Below are positions 15,230 to 22,001 of a stretch of DNA of 24,080 nt, piece by piece; the stretch's first letter is position 1; each line of letters opens with the position of its first letter. The notes beneath the pieces were generated by a model that was not told where the DNA came from, made no database searches, and was given only the letters and a program-made list of their open reading frames with translations. Origin of the DNA: Armatimonadota bacterium (lineage in GTDB: Bacteria; Armatimonadota; UBA5829); NCBI GenBank assembly GCA_026415535.1, contig JAOAGX010000003.1, positions 1 to 24,080 of the forward strand, in the 5' to 3' direction. Made by a program: the position numbers and the translations under genes.

Positions 15230-16176
15230 CCGAGAACACTGACCGTGAGATCACGGCAAAGATCAACACAGCTGAGCTGGTACGAGCGTGGGAGGAGCGT
15301 GCGAGAAAGGCTCGAGGCATCAGGCTCGTCACGAGTATTGGTGCGAAGACCGACCTTGGGCGGGTTCGCGAGAACAACGAGGACAAATTTGAGTTTTTTG
15401 TGCCTGAGGACGAGGATACTCTGGCGCTCAAGGGTTCCTTCTATGCGGTTGCCGACGGTATGGGCGGCCATTCTGCCGGGCAAATTGCAAGTGAACTTGC
15501 AATTAAAACCGCCATTCGCTCTTACTACAACGATCCAAACCCTGTTGTAGAAGACTCGCTAAAGCAGGCGCTTCAACAAGCAAACGCGCTCATATTCGAC
15601 GCTGCGCGTGCTATAGCCGAGAGATCAGGTATGGGCACGACAATGACGGCGCTTGTGCTACGCGGGGAAGAGGCGTTCATAGCTCAGGTTGGTGACAGCC
15701 GGTGTTATAGGTTGCGCGATGGTGAGCTTCGGCAGTTGACCGAGGACCACTCTTGGGTAAACGAGCAGGTCAAGCGTGGCGGACTTAGCGTCGATGAGGC
15801 CGAGGCTTCTCCATTCAGGAACGTGATCACGCGGTCTCTTGGAAACTCGCCGAGTGTTGAGGTGGATGTGTTTACCGAGCAGGTTGAGGCTGGAGACGTA
15901 TTCTTACTGTGTTCGGACGGCTTGACAGGCGAGGTTTCTGATGAAGAGATATGCCGGGTAATGGCATCGCATTCACCGTCGGAGGCTGCGTGGAATTTGG
16001 TTGATTTGGCGTTGGAGCACGGTGGACGCGATAATGTGACCGTGTTGATCGTAGCCGTCCGAGAAATCGCAAGACAAAGTGATGAGAAACAAAGTGAGCA
16101 GGAGTTGCATGAACCCCTCAGAAGTCGTACCTGGCTCCCATCATTACTAAGGAGGAGTCGGGGGAGGTTGGTATGA
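15226..16176 (+). CDS. PP2C-family Ser/Thr protein phosphatase (316 aa)
   Basis: Metal-dependent phosphatase expected to reverse the neighbouring kinase. PPM motifs are present in order: GRVRENNEDKF (about 45-55), AVADGMGGHSAGQIAS (Asp77), SGMGTTMTAL (about 134-143) and AQVGDSRCYRLRDG (about 153-166). ITRSLG, LLCSDGLTGEVSDEEI (Asp231) and GGRDNVTVLIV (Asp269) follow. All metal-ligand aspartates are present, so it should be active. A 35-residue N-terminal extension and a basic C-terminal tail (SRTWLPSLLRRSRGR) lie outside the domain; no TM is seen. It is coupled to the preceding FHA gene by a four-base overlap, and the kinase follows within a few bases. Confidence 0.95.
   Translation: MTENTDREITAKINTAELVRAWEERARKARGIRLVTSIGAKTDLGRVRENNEDKFEFFVPEDEDTLALKGSFYAVADGMGGHSAGQIASELAIKTAIRSYYNDPNPVVEDSLKQALQQANALIFDAARAIAERSGMGTTMTALVLRGEEAFIAQVGDSRCYRLRDGELRQLTEDHSWVNEQVKRGGLSVDEAEASPFRNVITRSLGNSPSVEVDVFTEQVEAGDVFLLCSDGLTGEVSDEEICRVMASHSPSEAAWNLVDLALEHGGRDNVTVLIVAVREIARQSDEKQSEQELHEPLRSRTWLPSLLRRSRGRLV
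16161..16175 (+). promoter_or_regulatory. Strong ribosome binding site serving an out-of-frame ATG before the kinase
   Basis: GGAGG (16163-16167) lies five bases before ATG 16173-16175, which overlaps the PP2C stop in the ATGA manner seen twice upstream. That ATG opens only a 20-codon frame. The kinase frame lacks any ATG here and offers only TTG at 16181, which is 13 bases from the GGAGG. Confidence 0.55.
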
Positions 16177-16180
16177 GAAA

Positions 16181-17830
16181 TTGTCTGCATCATCTACGAA
16201 TACACTCGGCAGATACGAGATTATACGCGAAATAGCCCGGTCGAACGACATTGTGTACGAGGCGATCGATCCATCGATCAACCGTCGAGTCGCGTTGAAA
16301 GAACTTTGGATTGATCCAAGCGTGACAGGTGCGCAACGACGGGAGCGGATCGAACGCTTCTGGCGCGAGGGTAAGGCCGCCGGTAGGTTGAGCCACCCAA
16401 ACATTGTCACAATCTACGAGGTTGGCAAAGACGGCGACCGCTACTTCATAGCTATGGAGTTTCTTGGAGGACAAACCCTCCGTGACGCGATCAAGGCGGG
16501 AGGACCGATGCCGGTCGCAACCGTTAAGGACTACACTCTCCAGCTCTGTTCAGCGCTTGCTTACGCCCATCAAAATGGCGTCATCCACCGAGATATTAAG
16601 CCTGAGAACGTCCAAATACTACCCGGCGGTCATATCAAGCTCACGGATTTCGGCATCGCGCGGTTGATGGGTGAGCCTGCAATCACGCAGGACGGACAAG
16701 TCTTCGGTACTCCGAGCTATATGTCGCCTGAACAAGTAGCCGGAAAGCCGATAGATGCGCGATCTGACATTTTTTCGGTTGGCGTGCTGATGTATGAAAT
16801 GCTTGCGGGCAAGAAGCCGTTTGCGGGTGACAGTGTTGTAACTATCACATACAACATCATGAATATGGATCCACCCCCGCCGCCGGGAGCTCCTCCGTAT
16901 ATGGTTGGGATTATCCGCAAGGCGATGGCCAAGGATCCGAACATACGTTATCAGAGCGCTGAAGAGCTGGCAGAAGATCTCAGAAACGAGCGGTCGAGCG
17001 AGCTTTTTACACTATATGCGAATTCTCCTAGTCCGTATCCGTCGCCGTTCGGACAGCATCAGGCTCAGCAGCAGTCGGTTCCGATTACGCCGTATGGGAC
17101 ACCAGTCCCATCGTCGAGTGCTGGCGGTGTTCCCGATCCGTTCGCACAGCCGTTCCCTGCGCCGAATTCAGCGCCGCCAGCTCCTTCGAGGCCAGCAATA
17201 AGCGCCGAAACCCGAAACTTCTTAGGGATACTTATGTTGGTTGTAGGAGTGGCGGGCATGCTTATTTTTGCGGTTTGGGCAATCAACCTTGCCTATCAGA
17301 GCTATGTTACAGCGCAAACTTCCACCGCGGCGGTTCGATACTACAACCAGGGGGTGACGCTTTTCAACAAGGGTAACCTTGATGGGGCGGAGCAGATGTT
17401 TCAGAATGCTCTACGGGTTTCACCCTACTCAGAATATGCTGAGAAAGCAAAGGACGGAATATACAAGGTCTGGACTACGCGTGCGTATACGTTTTCCCAG
17501 ACTAGGGACACGCAGCGCTTGGGTGACATAGCTAGGAGGATGGTCGAGTTACGGCCGAATGCACCTGAAGGACATTATTATCTTGCGCTGACACAAGAAA
17601 TGGAGGGAAGGTTGGAGGAAGCAATTAAGGAGTATGAAAAAGCGTCGACCCTGGCTGGCAATGACAAAGCCGGTTTTGGCTCCGCGGCTCGTACTAGACT
17701 CGATACGCTGCGCCAAGGCGTCCAGTCGAAGGTATCTGTGCAACCGTCAACTGGTTCTACTTCTGTTGAGGAACCACCGAGAAGTTCATCCGAAATTCCT
17801 TACGAACCGGCGCCTGGTCAGCCGCAGTGA
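16181..17830 (+). CDS. Membrane Ser/Thr protein kinase with extracytoplasmic TPR-like repeats (549 aa)
   Basis: Hanks-type kinase: cytoplasmic domain (about 11-275), Pro/Ser-rich juxtamembrane linker (280-342), one TM helix (347-370) and an outer TPR-like region (about 384-490). Catalytic residues are intact: VALKEL (Lys40), HRDIKPEN (Asp138), DFG (157-159) and GTPSYMSPEQ. The glycine loop is unusual. REIARSNDIVYEA replaces the common REIGRGGMGVVYKA, so the loop glycines are missing. TPR signatures are YYNQGVTLFNKGNLDGAEQMF and HYYLALTQEMEGRLEEAIKEYEKA. A Ser/Pro-rich tail ends the protein. The start is uncertain: TTG 16181 is the only in-frame codon, yet the ribosome site fits an ATG at 16173 in another frame. 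It is last in the FHA/VWA/PP2C cluster and is the probable writer for those FHA readers. Confidence 0.93.
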   Translation: MSASSTNTLGRYEIIREIARSNDIVYEAIDPSINRRVALKELWIDPSVTGAQRRERIERFWREGKAAGRLSHPNIVTIYEVGKDGDRYFIAMEFLGGQTLRDAIKAGGPMPVATVKDYTLQLCSALAYAHQNGVIHRDIKPENVQILPGGHIKLTDFGIARLMGEPAITQDGQVFGTPSYMSPEQVAGKPIDARSDIFSVGVLMYEMLAGKKPFAGDSVVTITYNIMNMDPPPPPGAPPYMVGIIRKAMAKDPNIRYQSAEELAEDLRNERSSELFTLYANSPSPYPSPFGQHQAQQQSVPITPYGTPVPSSSAGGVPDPFAQPFPAPNSAPPAPSRPAISAETRNFLGILMLVVGVAGMLIFAVWAINLAYQSYVTAQTSTAAVRYYNQGVTLFNKGNLDGAEQMFQNALRVSPYSEYAEKAKDGIYKVWTTRAYTFSQTRDTQRLGDIARRMVELRPNAPEGHYYLALTQEMEGRLEEAIKEYEKASTLAGNDKAGFGSAARTRLDTLRQGVQSKVSVQPSTGSTSVEEPPRSSSEIPYEPAPGQPQ

Positions 17831-17885
17831 GGCTCTAATCACAAAACCGTGTGAAGTGGCTGCCAGCTACAGGGTATAACTCATT

Positions 17886-17905
17886 CACGAGGTAACACGA
17901 GGTAA
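17886..17905 (+). repeat. Tandem duplicated 10-bp ribosome binding site
   Basis: CACGAGGTAA occurs twice in direct tandem (17886-17895 and 17896-17905). Each copy carries GAGG, and the second lies nine bases before the TTG start at 17912. Probably a slippage duplication of the Shine-Dalgarno region. Confidence 0.6.
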
Positions 17906-17911
17906 CTTGAC

Positions 17912-18694
17912 TTGAATCGCATAATTACTCTCACCACCGACTTTTCTATGTCCGACGCGTATGTTGGTATGATGAAAGGCGCTATCCTTTCGGTATCGCC
18001 TGACATCACGATTGTTGATCTCGCACACAACATCAATGCGCATGACGTGTTTGAGGCTGCTTTTGTGCTTCAAACCGCCTATCGGTTCTTTCCGGAGGGT
18101 ACTGTTCACGTTGTCGTAGTAGACCCGGGAGTGGGTTCGGTTCGCAGACGGCTAGCTATGTGCTGCGGTAACCATTACTTTGTTGGGCCTGACAACGGCG
18201 TGTTCAGTTATGTGATCCGCGATTCGGATCAGTGTTCGGCGGTAGAGATCGTGCCGACAAACTCGCGCAGCGGCCTTCATGGTGTTACGTTTGAGGGCCG
18301 AGACGTATTCGCTCCAGCAGCCGCAAAGCTGGCATCCGGCGTTCCGTTGTCGGAAATAGGCAAGCCCGCCGATAACCTGGTTTTGCTCGACATACCTCGT
18401 CCGAGGGTTAATGATGTCACTATAGACGGCAAGATCATCTACATTGATCACTTCGGTAACTGCGTTTCCAACATAGAGGCTGTTGAGATCGAAAAACTGG
18501 GTGGAAGTATCCTAGTTTCCGTTGGTGGTCAAAATGTTGGTCCTCTCAGGACCTCGTACTCGGACGTTCCGGTAGGCGAGCCCCTTGCCATCATAAACAG
18601 TCTTGATCACCTCGAAATTGCGATCAACCAAGGCAACGCCGAAATAGACCTGAACGTCAAAGTCGGTACGCCGGTTAAAGTTACAAAAGTATAA
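17912..18694 (+). CDS. S-adenosyl-L-methionine hydrolase (adenosine-forming), DUF62 family
   Basis: Splits SAM to adenosine and methionine with water as nucleophile, as in characterised DUF62 (SAM hydroxide adenosyltransferase) proteins related to fluorinases and chlorinases. Signatures are ITLTTDFSMSDAYVGMMKG (Asp10), VVVDPGVGSVRR (Asp71), VGPDNGVFSYV (Asp94, Asn95), GRDVFAPAAA (about 129-138) and DHFGNCVSNI (179-188). The length of 260 aa is normal. I see no halogenase loop that would argue for fluorinase or chlorinase. TTG at 17912 is the only suitable start; the TTG at 17907 terminates at once. It lies 81 bp after the kinase and may share its transcript. Its physiological role in bacteria is poorly known. 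Confidence 0.9.
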   Translation: MNRIITLTTDFSMSDAYVGMMKGAILSVSPDITIVDLAHNINAHDVFEAAFVLQTAYRFFPEGTVHVVVVDPGVGSVRRRLAMCCGNHYFVGPDNGVFSYVIRDSDQCSAVEIVPTNSRSGLHGVTFEGRDVFAPAAAKLASGVPLSEIGKPADNLVLLDIPRPRVNDVTIDGKIIYIDHFGNCVSNIEAVEIEKLGGSILVSVGGQNVGPLRTSYSDVPVGEPLAIINSLDHLEIAINQGNAEIDLNVKVGTPVKVTKV

Positions 18695-18713
18695 AACATC
18701 GTAGTTTCTGCCC

Positions 18714-18730
18714 GGTTGTTTCCGACAACC
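18714..18730 (+). repeat. Small hairpin after the SAM hydrolase gene
   Basis: GGTTGT (18714-18719) pairs with ACAACC (18725-18730) around a 5-nt loop, 20 bp after the stop codon. No T-tract follows, so termination here would be weak or factor-dependent. Confidence 0.35.
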
Positions 18731-18748
18731 TCACACACTTTCCATTTG

Positions 18749-18777
18749 TTGACACGGCATGGGGTTGCCTATATAAT
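18749..18777 (+). promoter_or_regulatory. Perfect consensus sigma70 promoter
   Basis: TTGACA (18749-18754), a 17-bp spacer and TATAAT (18772-18777): both boxes are perfect and the spacing is optimal. Transcription should begin near 18784. No gene with a convincing start follows for more than 300 bp. What follows is the self-complementary region 18791-18984. Confidence 0.85.
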
Positions 18778-18783
18778 ACCGTT

Positions 18784-18997
18784 GTCATATTGGCGTTGTG
18801 CTACTGGGCTGGGGTATGCTAACGGTCGCATGCGCCGGCCCGTATATTGTTATGGAATGGCATTTCCGAACAGTACAGCCTGCGCTGTTAACGTCATTCC
18901 AGACCGTTATCATTCCGACACACGTCTTTCCGACATATACATATGCCGTTTTAGGTGTTTCTGGAACTAGGTTTCCAAAACACCGAATATGTTTTCT
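18784..18997 (+). ncRNA. Candidate structured non-coding RNA (~210 nt)
   Basis: Starts at the predicted start site of the perfect promoter. Bases 18813-18827 pair with 18902-18916 in 13 of 15 positions (GACCGTTA against TAACGGTC at the core). Directly inside, TGGAATG (18853-18859) pairs with CATTCCA (18895-18901), and ACAGC/GCTGT (18875-18879, 18884-18888) caps the arm. Outside, GGCGT (18792-18796) can pair with ATGCC (18943-18947), which leaves a large internal bubble. A 12-bp hairpin with one bulge (18954-18984) followed by a T-rich stretch would end the transcript. A rod with a central bubble driven by a strong promoter recalls 6S RNA in outline, but I cannot claim homology. A 79-codon frame (18798-19037) overlaps it and lacks a ribosome site. 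The alternative is a regulatory leader of secDF. Confidence 0.45.
18954..18997 (+). terminator. Candidate terminator hairpin upstream of secDF
   Basis: GGTGTTT(C)TGGAA (18954-18966) pairs with TTCCAAAACACC (18973-18984): 12 pairs, one bulged C, 6-nt loop. It is followed by GAATATGTTTTCT, an imperfect T-rich tract. It could end the proposed ncRNA or act as an attenuator in a secDF leader. Confidence 0.45.
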
Positions 18998-19011
18998 AAG
19001 TGTGTGTCGTT

Positions 19012-19040
19012 TTGATTGCGGCGAGGAATCTATTTAGACT
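19012..19040 (+). promoter_or_regulatory. Candidate promoter of secDF
   Basis: TTGATT (19012-19017), 17 bp, TAGACT (19035-19040): four of six matches in each box at optimal spacing. Transcription would start near 19047, inside a small hairpin (GTCAGG/CCTGAC, 19042-19057), about 55 nt before the GTG of secDF. It would make secDF independent of the strong upstream promoter. Confidence 0.45.
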
Positions 19041-19101
19041 AGTCAGGTATTCCTGACACGTTTATGAATGTCTGGAAAGGTGCGAACCTGGAGGTTGGAT
19101 A

Positions 19102-21855
19102 GTGACTAAGTATCAGAAGTACTTTATCGGGGTCGTCACACTGGCGATAACGGCCGGGATTATCATTTCTCAGATGAGCCTGGTTAAGGGGCTAGATATT
19201 GCCGGAGGAATCCGAGTAGTCTTGCAAGCCGATCCGAAAAATCCAGAGGATTGGCCCAAGACTCACGAGGGGCGCATGGAGAAGATGGCCTCGATCCGCA
19301 AAACGATCCAGAACCGGGTCAAAGGTATAGGTGGCGTTACCGAGCCGGTAGTAGTTGTTCAGGGCGAAGATCGGCTGGTAGTCGAACTGCCGGGTGTTAA
19401 GGATCCTGACAAAGCTCTTAGAGACATCAAGTCTACTGCCGCGCTCGAGTTCTACTACCTCAAGGATGTTCAAAACGCCAATAACCCGATGGGTAAGTGG
19501 CGAATGGACGTCGTTCGCGAGGAGGACAGGTACATCTTCACAGGCCCGCTTGGCGAATCGATCGACAGCGTCAAGCAACCGGAAGAAGTTCTGGAAAAGG
19601 TTGTAGACATCAAGCGCAACAAACCCATCCTTACCGGTAAGGACCTTTTATCCAATGCCAAGGCTGGTCTCAACGCGCGCAACCAGACTGTCGTCAACAT
19701 TGAGTTTAACAGGGAAGGCACTATGATCTTCCGCGAGTTCACTCGTAGGCATGTTGGCGACTACTTAGCCGTCTTCTTTGACGGAAAGCTTTTAACAGCT
19801 CCGTCAATCAACGAACCGATTCCCAGCGGCAAGGCTGAGATCACCGGTTTCAGAAGCCTCGCCGAGGCGAAGCAGGTTGCCGACTACCTCAACGCAGGTG
19901 CTCTACCGGTGCCTCTGAAGGTTATCGCCAAGGATTCTGTTGAGCCGACACTTGGTATGGAGACGGTTCAGAAGGTTATTATGGCGGGTATTATAGGCCT
20001 CCTCGCCGTGATCGTGTTCATGCTGATCTACTATCGGCTGCCGGGGGCGATAGCTGACGTGGCGCTGTGTTTGTATGCGATGTTTGTCATCGCTGTGTTC
20101 ATGTTGATTAGGGCAACGATGTCTCTGGCAGGCTTTGCGGCTTTGATTATATCAATCGGTATGGCTGTTGACGCCAACATTCTAATTTTCGAGCGCCTCA
20201 AGGAAGAACTGAAAAGCGGCAAGACCCTTCGGGCAGCGATCGACACCGGGTTTACCAGGGCATTCACGGCTATCTTCGACTCCAACATGTGCACAGCAAT
20301 TACGTGCGCGATCTTAATGTGGTATGGCACGCCGTCGGTTCAAAGCTTTGCGTTCACCCTACTGATCGGTGTGGCAATCAGCATGTTCACGGCAATCACC
20401 GTGACTAGGACCATCCTGCACCTGCTTGTAAACTGGGAATGGGCGCAGAATCCGAAGTGGTACGGTCTGGGAACAAGCTGGTTTGCGCGGTCGGGACGCA
20501 CGTTGGACATCGTCGGCAAGCGTAATTACTACTTCTTGTTGAGCGCGTGTTTGATTATTCCTGGGCTTGTGATCTTGGGTACGTCAGGGTTGAAGAAGGG
20601 AATCGAGTTCAGATCCGGAACTTCAATCCAAGCAAGCTTCGTGCGGCCGGTGACGTTGAGTGAGGTTCGCTCCATTGCGGCAAAGTATTCCCCCGGTCTG
20701 GCGCCGCAGGTGCAACTTTCTAAGGTTGATGGCCAGAAGAAGGTGGCGTTCATCAAAACAGCGCCGCTGAGCGAGGAAAAAGACGTAGCCCTGCGCGACG
20801 AACTGGACCGCAGGATCGGACTTGATTCGCGCTCCCTGGAAATTCAGTTCAAGGAACCTGTGGTTGAGAAAAAATTGCAGCAATTGGTGGCTAGATACTC
20901 CAAGTGGAGTACCGCTCACATAACTGATCCGAAACCGCGAGGAGAGAACAAAACAGCGCTGGTTGTATTGCGATTTGTCCCCGAGCAGAAATGGTTGGAG
21001 CTACGCAAAGCGCTAGACAACGCCTACACGATTGTTCGTGAGAGCGAGCCAAGAAAAACGTTTGACTCCGTCAGCACAGTTGAGCCTACCATAAGCGAAG
21101 AGCTCACAAGAAACGCCGTTATAGCCGTGATATTTGCGTCTGTCGCGATAGTAGTTTATCTGAGCATGCGGTTCGCGATAGGCGGTATTATGGCCGGGCT
21201 TAAATTCGGAACTTGTGCGGTTATCGCGCTGGTTCACGACTCGGCGTTTATCCTTGGGATGTTCGCGATACTGGGCAAGGTGGCAGGTTGGGAAATCGAT
21301 AGCCTATTTGTGACCGCCGTACTGACCATCATTGGCTTCAGTGTTCACGATACCATTGTCGTATTCGATCGAATCCGCGAAAATCTAAGGCATAGGCTTC
21401 GCGGTGAAACATTCGAGCAGTTGTGCAACCGCAGCATCTTACAAACGTTTTCTCGCTCGATCAACACCTCGTTAACAGTTGTGCTTACGTTAGTGAGCCT
21501 GATTGCGTTTGGAGGACCGTTGCTCAGGCACTTCTACGTGGCTTTGCTGGCAGGAATCATAATTGGTACTTACTCTTCGATCTTCAATGCTACGCCGTTG
21601 GTGATCGTGTGGGAGAAAATCGCATCCAAGACCGCTGAGCCGAAGCGTAGGGCAATCGAGGAAAAACCCCTTGTTGCTTCCTCCGGCTCAAATTCGGTCG
21701 AGCCCCCGCCTTCTACCGCTGCGCCGGCTGCGAGTGTTAGCAGTGAGGAGGTTGTTGCTGAAGAAGAGCCTTCTGTCCAAATGCAGACGTCGACACCGAC
21801 AGCATCCAAACCTGCGAAGATCAAGCGCAAGGCAGGCAAGAAGAAGCGATTCTGA
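19102..21855 (+). CDS. secDF: Fused protein-export membrane protein SecDF (917 aa)
   Basis: Proton-driven accessory of the SecYEG translocon that pulls exported proteins across the membrane. The SecD half (about 1-445) has TM1 with GLDIAGGIRVVL (30-41), a large periplasmic P1 region (ending near GFRSLAEAKQVADYLNAGALPVP) and TM2-6 with SIGMAVDANILIFERLKEE (351-369). The SecF half (about 470-840) has KKGIEFRSGTS (498-508) and GFSVHDTIVVFDRIREN (745-761). Asp358 and Asp750 sit where the conserved membrane aspartates lie. The C-terminal 75 residues form an Ala/Pro/Glu-rich linker ending in a strongly basic tail (KIKRKAGKKKRF), probably cytosolic. The GTG start has GGAGG seven bases upstream. The gene is followed by a strong terminator, so it is transcribed as a single unit. 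Confidence 0.95.
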   Translation: MTKYQKYFIGVVTLAITAGIIISQMSLVKGLDIAGGIRVVLQADPKNPEDWPKTHEGRMEKMASIRKTIQNRVKGIGGVTEPVVVVQGEDRLVVELPGVKDPDKALRDIKSTAALEFYYLKDVQNANNPMGKWRMDVVREEDRYIFTGPLGESIDSVKQPEEVLEKVVDIKRNKPILTGKDLLSNAKAGLNARNQTVVNIEFNREGTMIFREFTRRHVGDYLAVFFDGKLLTAPSINEPIPSGKAEITGFRSLAEAKQVADYLNAGALPVPLKVIAKDSVEPTLGMETVQKVIMAGIIGLLAVIVFMLIYYRLPGAIADVALCLYAMFVIAVFMLIRATMSLAGFAALIISIGMAVDANILIFERLKEELKSGKTLRAAIDTGFTRAFTAIFDSNMCTAITCAILMWYGTPSVQSFAFTLLIGVAISMFTAITVTRTILHLLVNWEWAQNPKWYGLGTSWFARSGRTLDIVGKRNYYFLLSACLIIPGLVILGTSGLKKGIEFRSGTSIQASFVRPVTLSEVRSIAAKYSPGLAPQVQLSKVDGQKKVAFIKTAPLSEEKDVALRDELDRRIGLDSRSLEIQFKEPVVEKKLQQLVARYSKWSTAHITDPKPRGENKTALVVLRFVPEQKWLELRKALDNAYTIVRESEPRKTFDSVSTVEPTISEELTRNAVIAVIFASVAIVVYLSMRFAIGGIMAGLKFGTCAVIALVHDSAFILGMFAILGKVAGWEIDSLFVTAVLTIIGFSVHDTIVVFDRIRENLRHRLRGETFEQLCNRSILQTFSRSINTSLTVVLTLVSLIAFGGPLLRHFYVALLAGIIIGTYSSIFNATPLVIVWEKIASKTAEPKRRAIEEKPLVASSGSNSVEPPPSTAAPAASVSSEEVVAEEEPSVQMQTSTPTASKPAKIKRKAGKKKRF

Positions 21856-21883
21856 CAAAGCCCAATCTCAATCATCTGTTTCA

Positions 21884-21920
21884 GATGGCCCCGGATAGAC
21901 GTCCGGGGCCATCAAGTTTT
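21884..21920 (+). terminator. Strong intrinsic terminator after secDF
   Basis: GATGGCCCCGGA (21884-21895) and TCCGGGGCCATC (21902-21913) form a perfect 12-bp stem with a 6-nt loop, followed by AAGTTTT. It starts 29 bp after the secDF stop codon. Confidence 0.85.
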
Positions 21921-21939
21921 GGGTTAATGTCCTGGGCAA

Positions 21940-21945
21940 TATAAT
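21940..21945 (+). promoter_or_regulatory. Candidate -10 box for recJ
   Basis: A perfect TATAAT lies between the secDF terminator and recJ, 57 bp before the recJ start. The -35 region (TTTTGG at 17 bp) is poor. Because the terminator isolates recJ from secDF, a promoter is needed here and this is the best candidate. Confidence 0.4.
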
Positions 21946-22001
21946 GGCCGGAACTCTCTTTTTGGCAGGTAATCGGCGGGCCGTTTATGTAGATAATAGC
22001 T

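Noticed and set aside
17912..18694. Fluorinase or chlorinase
   Set aside because: The protein belongs to the same superfamily but has the ordinary DUF62 layout and no halogenase-type insertion that I can see.
18914..18936. Direct repeats of TTCCGACA near 18914 and 18929, as an operator or short CRISPR-like array
   Set aside because: Only two short, unevenly flanked copies; too little to call a binding-site array or CRISPR.
18716..18970. 84-codon plus-strand frame upstream of secDF
   Set aside because: It begins before the perfect promoter and spans its boxes, so it could not be fully transcribed from it; the translation is not protein-like.
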